Shown: positions 31,357-37,381 of the stretch, piece after piece
Layout: each line of letters begins with the position of its first letter
How positions within the stretch are numbered: the first letter of the stretch is position 1
Assembly (NCBI GenBank): GCA_910584435.1
Contig: CAJUAP010000033.1
Coordinates: 1-38,232 of the forward strand
DNA length: 38,232 nucleotides
Reading direction: 5' to 3'
From: an uncultured Acetatifactor sp.
GTDB lineage: Bacteria > Bacillota > Clostridia > Lachnospirales > Lachnospiraceae
The notes under the pieces: generated by a model
The model's input: only the letters and a program-made list of their open reading frames with translations
The model's database searches: none
What the model was told of the DNA's origin: nothing
Made by a program: the position numbers and the translations under genes

Positions 31357-32574
31357 TTACGCCTCCCAGACACCGATGACACCTATTGTCATATCATCCC
31401 GAATCTTACCGCCGCAGGCGCCCAGGGCTATCCGAAGCAGACGTTCCGCCATTTCTCCCGGATTGGTTCCCTGCAGTCCTGAGACAACCCTCAGCATGGC
31501 ATTTTCCTGTTCCCCTTTTTCAAATGCGTCCACCACCCCGTCGGAAACCATAATCAGAAAATCCCCATCCTGAAGAACCTTATCCACCGGCTGCACTTCC
31601 ACCTTCTGAAAGATGCCAAGGGGCAGACTCCCCATCACAAGCTGCTCCACTTCTTCGGATCTTTTCAAAAAGGTAACGGCGCCCCCCACTTTGCGCAGCT
31701 GGCAGCTTCCTCGATAGAGATCAATATCACAGATATCCAATGTAGGATGGTTTCTGTCCTCTCCTACGGCAAACAATGCCGTATTCACCATATCAATGGC
31801 AGTGTCCATCCCGAATCCTGCCTCCAACATCTTCTCCATCAGATCCAGCACCCTTTCACTGTCTCGTCCTGCGGCCTCGCCTGAGCCTGTCCCATCGGAA
31901 ATCATTACGGTTACTCTCCCCTTTTCCGCTTCGATGACAGAATAATTATCCCCCGATACCGTTTCACTTTCTTTCACTGCTCTGGAAAAACCGGTCAATA
32001 CAATAAATGCCGCCTCTTCCTCAAGAACAAAACTCTGGGGAATACTTTCAATCATATAAGGACTTGCCACCGCAAGCTGCAGCCTCCTGTCAAGAAGAAC
32101 GGAAATCATATCTGCCGCCTCATCCGCAGACACCTTTGCACCCTTTAACGTACTCATGGTAAGCGCCACTGCCTGCTGCCCGTTTGTCCTGGGCAGATAA
32201 CAGGGATTCTCCACACGTATTCCCTCCTCTGCCAGCGCCTGAATCAGAATTCTCTTCTTCCTGCCCTCCATGGGCTGGTACGCAAGCACCTCACAGGCGG
32301 CTTCCGTCATTATCTTGGCCATCTCATTTAAATGTCCTCTGATAATCTGCCTGTTTTCCCACAATCTCCTTTCCATAAAGAGTGTTCCGCGATCCTGATA
32401 TTCCGGACCGAATTCCTGATCATAGCTTTTGGCCAGCTCACAAAAGCTGTCCGCATAATTTAACAGCCTGCGTCTGCACAGATCAGACACCTGTGCCGTC
32501 TGTAATTTTTTCTCCTCCTCTTTGCGTCTGAGCACTCCTAATCCACACCTTTCTATTCTTTGATCTACGGCCAA
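31357..32574 (-). CDS. spoIIE: SpoIIE-type PP2C phosphatase without the membrane domain
   Basis: 405 residues counted from a TTG at 32574; a GTG at 32535 is an alternative start. The C-terminal half is a PP2C/SpoIIE domain with metal motifs MISDGTGSGEAA, VSDGVVDAF and DDMTIGVIGV. The N-terminal half matches the soluble region that precedes the phosphatase in SpoIIE. B. subtilis SpoIIE (about 827 residues) starts with ten membrane helices; none is encoded here, and only 130 bp separates this start from divIC. SpoIIE dephosphorylates SpoIIAA to switch on sigma-F in the forespore. The conserved neighbourhood (divIC upstream, tilS downstream) and a Spo0A-type promoter support the assignment. Loss of the membrane part is unusual. 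Confidence 0.85.
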   Translation of the reverse strand: MAVDQRIERCGLGVLRRKEEEKKLQTAQVSDLCRRRLLNYADSFCELAKSYDQEFGPEYQDRGTLFMERRLWENRQIIRGHLNEMAKIMTEAACEVLAYQPMEGRKKRILIQALAEEGIRVENPCYLPRTNGQQAVALTMSTLKGAKVSADEAADMISVLLDRRLQLAVASPYMIESIPQSFVLEEEAAFIVLTGFSRAVKESETVSGDNYSVIEAEKGRVTVMISDGTGSGEAAGRDSERVLDLMEKMLEAGFGMDTAIDMVNTALFAVGEDRNHPTLDICDIDLYRGSCQLRKVGGAVTFLKRSEEVEQLVMGSLPLGIFQKVEVQPVDKVLQDGDFLIMVSDGVVDAFEKGEQENAMLRVVSGLQGTNPGEMAERLLRIALGACGGKIRDDMTIGVIGVWEA

Positions 32575-32593
32575 TGCCCCGCCGATAAGCTAC

Positions 32594-32660
32594 ACTATAC
32601 TCGCAGCCCGAAAGGATTTTTGTCAAAAATACCACCCTGCCCCCTTAAAGTTTTGCGACA
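32594..32660 (-). promoter_or_regulatory. Spo0A-type spoIIE promoter with 21-bp spacer and candidate 0A boxes
   Basis: On the minus strand TTGACA (32626-32621) and TATAGT (32599-32594) are separated by 21 bp instead of 17. Spo0A-activated sigma-A promoters of B. subtilis spoIIE and spoIIG have this unusual long spacing. A 0A-box-like TGTCGCA (32660-32654, consensus TGTCGAA) lies upstream, and TGACAAA, overlapping the -35, also differs from the consensus by one base. Confidence 0.6.
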
Positions 32661-32685
32661 AAAAAAACGGAAGCTTCCGCTTCCG
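32660..32685 (-). terminator. Terminator of the yabP-yabQ-divIC transcript
   Basis: On the minus strand CGGAAGC-ggaa-GCTTCCG followed by eight T. It lies 20 bp past the divIC stop, and its T-run runs into the candidate 0A box of the spoIIE promoter. Confidence 0.85.
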
Positions 32686-32705
32686 CCAAATGGTTTCCTT
32701 CACCA

Positions 32706-33017
32706 TCATTTCTCCTGTTTCAAAAGTATCTCATCTTCATACACAAGCCCCAGCTTCTCCCTGGCAATGTTCTCAATATACCCCTTCGTCTGAACCTCCT
32801 TGCCATATTCCTGAATCTCAAGCTCTCTCTGTTTCTCTGCCTCTATCTGGCTCTCCAACAGCTGAAGCTCATTATTTTTGGCATCTATCTTCTGCTGAAG
32901 TTCATTATTTTTAACCTGAACCATGATCATAATGACAATTACAACCACTGATACAAGGCACATGCTGAAACGATTCTGAGGTTTTTTACGATATGCAGCT
33001 TTACGTCGTCTCTCCAT
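32706..33017 (-). CDS. divIC: Septum formation initiator DivIC/FtsB family
   Basis: A 103-residue bitopic membrane protein: basic N-terminus (MERRRKAAYRKK), one membrane segment (about 19-36), an extracellular coiled coil (about 38-68, KIDAKNNELQLLESQIEAEK) and the conserved C-terminal patch YIENIAREKLGLVYEDEI. It partners FtsL and DivIB in the divisome. Start overlaps the yabQ stop by one base (TAATG). Its position after yabP-yabQ and before spoIIE is conserved in endospore formers. Confidence 0.93.
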   Translation of the reverse strand: MERRRKAAYRKKPQNRFSMCLVSVVVIVIMIMVQVKNNELQQKIDAKNNELQLLESQIEAEKQRELEIQEYGKEVQTKGYIENIAREKLGLVYEDEILLKQEK

Positions 33018-33547
33018 TAGGGCATCCTTTCAGACGAAACCGGATGTTTCTCTTCGTCTCTCACTTTTTTTACATTCATTTTCAGAACCTTTATGAATAA
33101 TCTGAACCGGTTTTTTACAGCACGCTTCATCCTTCGTAACAGGCGGCCCACTCTTCCGCCAGCCCTGTAAACAGTATGCCCTGCCGCTCCGAAGAGGAAC
33201 CCAAAGGGTCTGCACAGCCATCTGAGAACTCTCCCTATGATATACAGCAGCTTATTTATGAACAAGGACATGTATTTTACAAACAGCGGACTGACCAGCT
33301 TCTTATAAGAAACCATTCCTGCAAGTGCGCCGATGACAGCAAACCACCTGAGCGTTCCGTCCCCCTCATGATACATCATCAGAAAGACTTCGCTCCCGCA
33401 ATATATCCAGAATATCAAATCCTCCAGGGAAACAAAAAAAGAGCTATGGGGAATCACTCTTCGGAATATCCTCAAAAGATCATACACATATGTAATGAAA
33501 ATTCCCATCAGCAGAGAATGCAGGAGAAATTCTTTTTCACTTACCAT
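33017..33547 (-). CDS. yabQ: Spore cortex protein YabQ
   Basis: A 176-residue membrane protein with four hydrophobic segments in the first about 120 residues (LLHSLLMGIFITYVYDLLRI; DLIFWIYCGSEVFLMMY; FAVIGALAGMVSY; LYIIGRVLRWL) and a very basic tail (RLLRRMKRAVKNRFRL). YabQ is required for spore cortex formation and localises to the forespore outer membrane in Bacillus. It lies 4 bp after yabP and overlaps divIC by one base. Confidence 0.9.
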   Translation of the reverse strand: MVSEKEFLLHSLLMGIFITYVYDLLRIFRRVIPHSSFFVSLEDLIFWIYCGSEVFLMMYHEGDGTLRWFAVIGALAGMVSYKKLVSPLFVKYMSLFINKLLYIIGRVLRWLCRPFGFLFGAAGHTVYRAGGRVGRLLRRMKRAVKNRFRLFIKVLKMNVKKVRDEEKHPVSSERMP

Positions 33548-33551
33548 AAAC

Positions 33552-33842
33552 TCACCGGAACAGCCTGGTCAGAAATGATTCGTTTTTATGTCCTCCCCCG
33601 GCCACGTCAGAATAAGTAAAGCTGTCAATCTTACCTTCTATATCCACTTCTCCCTTTTCAAGTGTCAATCTGCTGACGTGAAGCTCATCCCCCTTAATCA
33701 TTAACATTCCCTGTTCCGTCTCTAACAGAATTTCATGTATGTCGAAGGAAAGCACATCGTTCACACCACTGATAGCGCAGTTCCTTCGGTTTGTCATTGT
33801 CATCTTGTGCGCTGCCCGCGTACTTCCGCTTAGATCCTCCAT
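33552..33842 (-). CDS. yabP: Sporulation protein YabP
   Basis: 96 residues from the ATG at 33842 (MEDLSGSTRAAHK), chosen because AAAGGAGGGG lies 4 nt before it; an earlier in-frame start adds seven residues without an RBS. The core has the YabP/YqfC pattern: N-terminal HKMTMTNRRNCAISGVNDV, then LLETEQGMLMIKGDELHVSRLTLEKGEV. YabP is a sigma-E-dependent coat/cortex assembly protein. It heads the yabP-yabQ-divIC unit. A terminator separates it from rqcP; the 213-bp gap contains no clear sigma-E promoter that I could define. Confidence 0.9.
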   Translation of the reverse strand: MEDLSGSTRAAHKMTMTNRRNCAISGVNDVLSFDIHEILLETEQGMLMIKGDELHVSRLTLEKGEVDIEGKIDSFTYSDVAGGGHKNESFLTRLFR

Positions 33843-33898
33843 AAGCCCCTCCTTTTCTAACACAATGAATGTATTAATATATATATGAAAAGCTTATG

Positions 33899-33931
33899 AA
33901 AAAAAGAACCTGCCAGGCTGTATTATGGCAG
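33899..33931 (-). terminator. Terminator of the hup-rqcP transcript
   Basis: On the minus strand CTGCCA-taatacagcc-TGGCAG followed by GTTC and TTTTTTT. The stem is only 6 bp. A second possible hairpin (GCAGTCC/GGACTGC) lies closer to rqcP near 34000-34023. Confidence 0.65.
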
Positions 33932-34055
33932 AGCATCCCCACTCAGATGCCCGCCATACTTTGCCTTCACAGGAAATAAATTTCTCAAAGAAACCTCTGC
34001 AGTCCCCCATGCAGCGGACTGCTCCGCCTTGCATGACTGTACGCACTGTTACCCT

Positions 34056-34295
34056 CTATAAATAACGGAAAAGCTCCTTTGCCTCATCTTTCTTGACAGA
34101 CTCCTGTACATCCAGTACCTCGACGCGGACGTCCTTATTGCCGAAGGAAATAGTAATCACATCTCCTGCCTTTACCTCTGCCGACGCCTTTGCCGGTCTG
34201 TCATTGATTGTCACACGCCCGCTGTCACATGCCTCATTGGCCACAGTACGCCGCTTGATCAATCTGGATACCTTTAAATACTTATCCAATCTCAT
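34056..34295 (-). CDS. rqcP: RqcP (YabO/HslR-type S4 RNA-binding protein)
   Basis: 79 residues from the ATG at 34295 (MRLDKYLKVS), set by CCGGAGG upstream; a longer frame lacks an RBS. It is almost entirely an S4 domain: RLDKYLKVSRLIKRRTVANE, ACDSGRVTIN, then GDVITISFGNKDVRVEVL. RqcP works with RqcH on stalled 50S subunits in C-terminal alanine tailing for ribosome quality control. The hup-rqcP-yabP order matches the conserved cluster of Firmicutes. Confidence 0.94.
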   Translation of the reverse strand: MRLDKYLKVSRLIKRRTVANEACDSGRVTINDRPAKASAEVKAGDVITISFGNKDVRVEVLDVQESVKKDEAKELFRYL

Positions 34296-34347
34296 AATAT
34301 TAACCTCCGGAGAGACGTTCCACACCCACTATGCCTCCACACATCAA

Positions 34348-34439
34348 AAGCCCGGCAAATGTCCGTCCTCATCCAGCATACCATCTGCCTTGTCCTTTTC
34401 GGTACCGCTGCACAACGGGAGGAACCTTACACCGGGCTT
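34348..34439. repeat. Interrupted inverted repeat in the hup-rqcP gap
   Basis: AAGCCCGG (34348-34355) and CCGGGCTT (34432-34439) are perfect 8-bp arms 76 bp apart, within the 174-bp gap between hup and rqcP. Read on the minus strand the last arm runs into CTTTTG. It could close an RNA structure; no start codon for an open frame is present. Confidence 0.4.
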
Positions 34440-34469
34440 CCTTGTGTTGATTCAGGTTATGAATAACGA

Positions 34470-34742
34470 TTAATTCACCATATCCTTTAAAGGCTTGCCC
34501 GGCTTAAACTTGGGAGCCTTAGAAGCCGGAATCTGCATAGGCTTCTTTGTCTGAGGATTCCTGCCCTCTCTTGCCGGCCGCTCAACTACTTCAAAAGTAC
34601 CAAATCCAACCAATTGAATCTTCTCACCCTTCTTCAATTCATCAGCAACAATATCTGTGAATGCCTTTAATGCTTTCTCAGCATCCTTCTTGGAAATGCC
34701 CGCCTGTTCAGCCATAGCTGATACTAATTCTGTTTTGTTCAT
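34470..34742 (-). CDS. hup: DNA-binding protein HU
   Basis: 90 residues: MNKTELVSAMAEQAGISKKD at the N-terminus, the flexible arm VERPAREGRNPQTKKPMQIP, and the C-terminal APKFKPGKPLKDMVN. A homodimeric nucleoid protein that bends DNA. The RBS is AGGAGGAG before the ATG, and a consensus-like promoter lies about 70 bp upstream. It is the last core gene before the accessory region. Confidence 0.97.
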   Translation of the reverse strand: MNKTELVSAMAEQAGISKKDAEKALKAFTDIVADELKKGEKIQLVGFGTFEVVERPAREGRNPQTKKPMQIPASKAPKFKPGKPLKDMVN

Positions 34743-34808
34743 GTGGAACTCCTCCTACGAGTTTTCATTTTGTACATTTCGCGATGCTCTCTGAAACGTC
34801 TACATATA

Positions 34809-34837
34809 TATATAAAGGTTTTTCAGGGGTTTGTCAA
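34809..34837 (-). promoter_or_regulatory. Sigma-A promoter of hup
   Basis: On the minus strand TTGACA (34837-34832), 17-bp spacer, TATATA (34814-34809). The alternating AT run continues downstream. Confidence 0.75.
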
Positions 34838-34904
34838 GGTATTTTCCACTAAATCAGCAAATTGAAAATGTCAATATTAAATGCGACACTTTTTTAAATT
34901 TTTT

Positions 34905-35945
34905 TCACCCGATTTTCTTAAGCTCTTCCTCGAAAAGCTCCCCGGCAGAATGATAGCCATGTATGCGGCGGGGATAGTTGTTTATCCAGTTTTCCATTTC
35001 CTCTACCTCTGCGTCCGTCATGCCGTCAAAATTTGTCCCCTTTGGTACTTTACGCCGTACCATTTTATTAGTAACCTCATTTGTGCCACGTTCCCAGCTG
35101 CTATACGGGTGACAGTAATATAGCTGCGTCCGTTTCCCCTCTCCCAGTATAGAACGTTCCAGCTCTTCACAATATGCAAACTCGCTGCCATTGTCTACGG
35201 TTATGCTTTTAAAGACTTGCTTAAACATAGCGCCCCATTTTCTTTCCAATGCGTCTAAAGCATCTACTACCGCCTCTGCTGTCTTGTCCGGCAGCTTAAA
35301 TATGATCTCGTCCCGCGTCTTTCTTTCCGTCAGTACCAGCAGGGTATTTTTAGATTTCCCCCGCTGCCCTATCACGCTATCCATTTCCCAATGCCCGAAC
35401 TCTTCCCGCTTGTCTACCTCTTCCGGGCGCTTTTCTATACTTGTACCCGCCGCTGCCCTTGCCTGCTGCCTCTTCACTTTCTTATAGTCCCTCTTCTTAT
35501 TTGCCTTTACTGGTAAATCCTTATTTGTAAGCTGTAGAAAGATACCTTTATCAATATAGCTGTAAAGCGTCGTTACGCAGATCGTGACGGAAAATTCCCC
35601 CTCTTTCCCCTGCGCCTTAAGCTCCCCCAGAACGGCAGCCGGGCTATATCCCTCGTTTACTATTTTATCCTCTATATAATTCGCTAACTTAATATCGTTG
35701 CCGATCTTAAGCACGCCGCCCTTGTTTTTCAGATTCTCCCTGTACTTATCGTCTGCAATGTCCGGGCTGTATCTTTCTTCCTGTGTGAGATCAGAGTTAA
35801 GCCCGGTATAAACTCCCCTTTTTATTTCCCGGTATATTGTGCTGCGGTGTACGTGCAGCATGTCTGCGATCTCCTTTTTACCATGTCCCGCCTTTAGCAA
35901 TGCCTCTAATTTTATCCGATCTGCCTTTGTTAAGTGCTTACCCAT
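34905..35945 (-). CDS. IS30-family transposase
   Basis: A 346-residue DDE transposase. The N-terminus has a helix-turn-helix (LTKADRIKLEALLKAGHGKK, then MLHVHRSTIYREIKRG). The catalytic core shows FGHWEMDSVIG (D), SITVDNGSEFA (D) and the IS30-type YSSWERGTNE (E). The full length and intact residues suggest an active enzyme. The RBS is AGAGAGG. I could not find matching terminal inverted repeats: the hup-side flank has ATGTCAATATTAAATGCGAC, but the other side has only a terminator hairpin of the next gene within 80 bp. It lies exactly between core genes and phage-like genes. Confidence 0.93.
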   Translation of the reverse strand: MGKHLTKADRIKLEALLKAGHGKKEIADMLHVHRSTIYREIKRGVYTGLNSDLTQEERYSPDIADDKYRENLKNKGGVLKIGNDIKLANYIEDKIVNEGYSPAAVLGELKAQGKEGEFSVTICVTTLYSYIDKGIFLQLTNKDLPVKANKKRDYKKVKRQQARAAAGTSIEKRPEEVDKREEFGHWEMDSVIGQRGKSKNTLLVLTERKTRDEIIFKLPDKTAEAVVDALDALERKWGAMFKQVFKSITVDNGSEFAYCEELERSILGEGKRTQLYYCHPYSSWERGTNEVTNKMVRRKVPKGTNFDGMTDAEVEEMENWINNYPRRIHGYHSAGELFEEELKKIG

Positions 35946-35978
35946 TTCCCTTACCTCTCTTTTGTCCTATATACGACG

Positions 35979-36011
35979 AAAAGCCGCAAACTCTTTTACA
36001 AGTCTGCGGCT
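35979..36011 (-). terminator. Terminator of the XRE/HIRAN-like operon
   Basis: On the minus strand AGCCGCA pairs with TGCGGCT (plus ACT/AGT after one mismatch), then TTTT. It lies 14 bp past the stop of the membrane protein gene and 33 bp before the transposase start. Confidence 0.65.
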
Positions 36012-36024
36012 CATTATTTGCGCC

Positions 36025-36720
36025 TCATTTACAGCATTTCTTACATGCTGTATACTTCTTTTTTGCTTGGCTTAGTGGTATGCTCTTTGGGTTTTTCATT
36101 CCAGAACATGTAGGCTTACTATGGTACTTTTTGCTGCTGCGGTCTATATATACGATTGTCTCCCCTACGGTCTGCGCTGCGCGGCTTTTCTTCTCTTCTA
36201 TGATAACGTCAAGCTCTATATTGCACCCGAACGTTTGTACCCCACCCCCGGAAATTTCCAGTATTTCTGCGGTGTAGCGGGCTTGCGGGTATTTCCGCGC
36301 TAAGTCCTTTGCCAGTTCTGCCGATAAATTTCCCAGTACCTTATTTCCCCACTTGATGCACGCGGCAGGCTCCCCATTGTATGTATATTTTTCTACTGTT
36401 ATGTCCTCGTCTCCTGTCATGGTTCTTAATATGTCCTGGCGGTTTTCCCCGTCCTCATTATCAAAAGTCACGCCTACTATTTTTGTGCGTATGGTTTCCG
36501 CAATCCTGCTGCCAGATGCAGCGGCAGGCGTTCCCGTTGTCCTCGGCTCTTCCTGCTGCCCTGCTGCCTCTTTCGCTGGCTTGCGTGCAAGCAGAAAGCA
36601 TACGGCAGCAATCACTATACAGCCGATACCGCCCGTAATATTCCCGGACGGCAGCGCCACAATTCCGCTTACTGCAAATAAAGCAACCACAATATATAAA
36701 ATAATTTGTTTCTTTTCCAT
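36025..36720 (-). CDS. Membrane protein with HIRAN-like domain and C-terminal Cys cluster
   Basis: A 231-residue protein. Two hydrophobic segments (about 6-22 and 26-44) are followed by a short linker and a domain at about 78-180 resembling HIRAN: VGVTFDNEDGENRQDILRTM, then EPAACIKWGNKVLGNLSAEL and LARKYPQARYTAEIL. HIRAN domains recognise DNA ends or damaged DNA in SWI2/SNF2 helicases such as HLTF. The C-terminus, IVYIDRSSKKYHSKPTCSGM followed by ACKKCC, matches the YHxxxC...CxxC module often found at the ends of bacterial nuclease and surface proteins. A DNA-end-binding domain joined to membrane anchors is unusual. It follows the XRE gene by 23 bp. Function unknown; phage- or plasmid-type context. 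Confidence 0.7.
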   Translation of the reverse strand: MEKKQIILYIVVALFAVSGIVALPSGNITGGIGCIVIAAVCFLLARKPAKEAAGQQEEPRTTGTPAAASGSRIAETIRTKIVGVTFDNEDGENRQDILRTMTGDEDITVEKYTYNGEPAACIKWGNKVLGNLSAELAKDLARKYPQARYTAEILEISGGGVQTFGCNIELDVIIEEKKSRAAQTVGETIVYIDRSSKKYHSKPTCSGMKNPKSIPLSQAKKKYTACKKCCK

Positions 36721-36743
36721 AAATAAGCCCTCTCTTTCGCCTT

Positions 36744-36941
36744 TTAGTTTAATTCTAATATTTCATCAGCAGAGGCGTTAAGCTCCCTGCATATTTTCGC
36801 CAGTGCTATTGCGCTGGGTGTCCTCTCTCCATTCTCCCAGCGGCTTATATCCTTTGGGTAGACTTGCAGGCGCTCTGCAAGTTCTTTCTGCGTCACGCCT
36901 GCCGCTTTTCTGGCTTTTTTGATATTTTCGCCTAAATTCAT
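36744..36941 (-). CDS. XRE-family helix-turn-helix repressor
   Basis: 65 residues forming one Cro/C1-type HTH: MNLGENIKKARKAAGVTQKE, then LAERLQVYPKDISRWENGER and TPSAIALAKICRELN. It resembles small phage or toxin-antitoxin repressors. Its ATG overlaps the stop of a tiny upstream ORF (ATGA). The operon promoter about 350 bp upstream carries a palindrome between -35 and -10, a plausible binding site for this protein (autoregulation inferred). Confidence 0.93.
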   Translation of the reverse strand: MNLGENIKKARKAAGVTQKELAERLQVYPKDISRWENGERTPSAIALAKICRELNASADEILELN

Positions 36942-37036
36942 GCCTTGTCCCTCTCTTCTTTAGCTCTCATAATCAAAGCTGCCAGCATTTTTACTATTCC
37001 GATCACTACTAAAAAAATGCCTAATTTCAGAATCAT
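36938..37036 (-). CDS. Tiny 32-residue membrane protein overlapping the XRE start
   Basis: ATG at 37036 to TGA at 36938 encodes MILKLGIFLVVIGIVKMLAA followed by a charged tail (RAKEERDKA). It is one hydrophobic helix plus a basic/acidic end, and the stop overlaps the XRE start codon by ATGA. AAAGGG precedes the ATG but with only about 1 nt spacing, so initiation would be weak. Overlap with a real gene is the main evidence. It resembles small hydrophobic peptides of phage and type I toxin loci, without any recognisable family. Confidence 0.5.
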   Translation of the reverse strand: MILKLGIFLVVIGIVKMLAALIMRAKEERDKA

Positions 37037-37078
37037 GCCCTTTACTCGGCTCTGGGTTTATGCTATATTCTTAGTAGG

Positions 37079-37098
37079 CGGTGGGCTTGCGCCCACCG
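37079..37098. other. Strong intergenic hairpin without T-run
   Basis: CGGTGGGC-ttgc-GCCCACCG is a perfect 8-bp GC-rich stem between the 38-residue and 32-residue small membrane protein genes. Neither strand shows a T-run after it, so it may be an attenuator or RNA-stability element rather than a terminator. Confidence 0.6.
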
Positions 37099-37105
37099 TA
37101 GGCAT

Positions 37106-37222
37106 TTAACCTAATAGCTTGTCTATTATGATAAGTGCCGCTCCTACGATTAAGTCTATCAGTGCATTTGCCGCCAGCGATTGCCATTTGATAGGCTTTT
37201 TCTTTTGTTTCTTCTTACCCAT
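37106..37222 (-). CDS. Small 38-residue basic membrane protein
   Basis: MGKKKQKKKPIKWQSLAANA followed by one hydrophobic helix (LIDLIVGAALIIIDKLL). The start at 37222 is chosen because a perfect promoter at 37286-37314 lies upstream and would be inside the longer open frame; AAAGGAGAAA precedes it by about 10 nt. Lysine-rich N-terminus plus single helix resembles small holin-like or type I toxin peptides, but no family is assigned. It is the first gene of the XRE operon. Confidence 0.65.
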   Translation of the reverse strand: MGKKKQKKKPIKWQSLAANALIDLIVGAALIIIDKLLG

Positions 37223-37285
37223 TCCTGCCGTTTCTCCTTTCCAGTGCTTTACACTTATTTGCTTTGTTCTCCTTTCTATGATTTT

Positions 37286-37314
37286 ATTATATACCCTTTT
37301 GGGTAACTTGTCAA
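37286..37314 (-). promoter_or_regulatory. Consensus promoter with operator-like palindrome in the spacer
   Basis: On the minus strand TTGACA (37314-37309), 17-bp spacer, TATAAT (37291-37286): both hexamers are perfect. The spacer contains TACCC-aaaa-GGGTA (37305-37292), a perfect inverted repeat centred between the boxes, where a bound repressor would block RNA polymerase. Confidence 0.85.
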
Positions 37315-37335
37315 TGCAGTATATGTAAATTCTGG

Positions 37336-37373
37336 AAAAAATAAAGGGTATGCCACCCGTGAATGACATACCC
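37336..37373 (-). terminator. Terminator of the lysin gene
   Basis: On the minus strand GGGTATG pairs with CATACCC around a 14-nt loop, followed by TTTATTTTTT. It lies 9 bp past the lysin stop and separates it from the XRE operon promoter. Confidence 0.85.
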
Positions 37374-37381
37374 CAACGCAC

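Noticed and set aside
31357..32574. spoIIE as a truncated pseudogene
   Set aside because: The phosphatase motifs are intact, the gene has its own well-formed promoter, and there is no frameshifted remnant of the membrane region upstream.
34347..34460. Open frame of about 38 codons on the minus strand between hup and rqcP
   Set aside because: It looks coding in composition but has no start codon near its beginning and no ribosome binding site.
37106..37381. 91-residue version of the small membrane protein
   Set aside because: The N-terminal half overlaps a perfect promoter and the lysin terminator. The shorter 38-residue start at 37222 fits the transcript.
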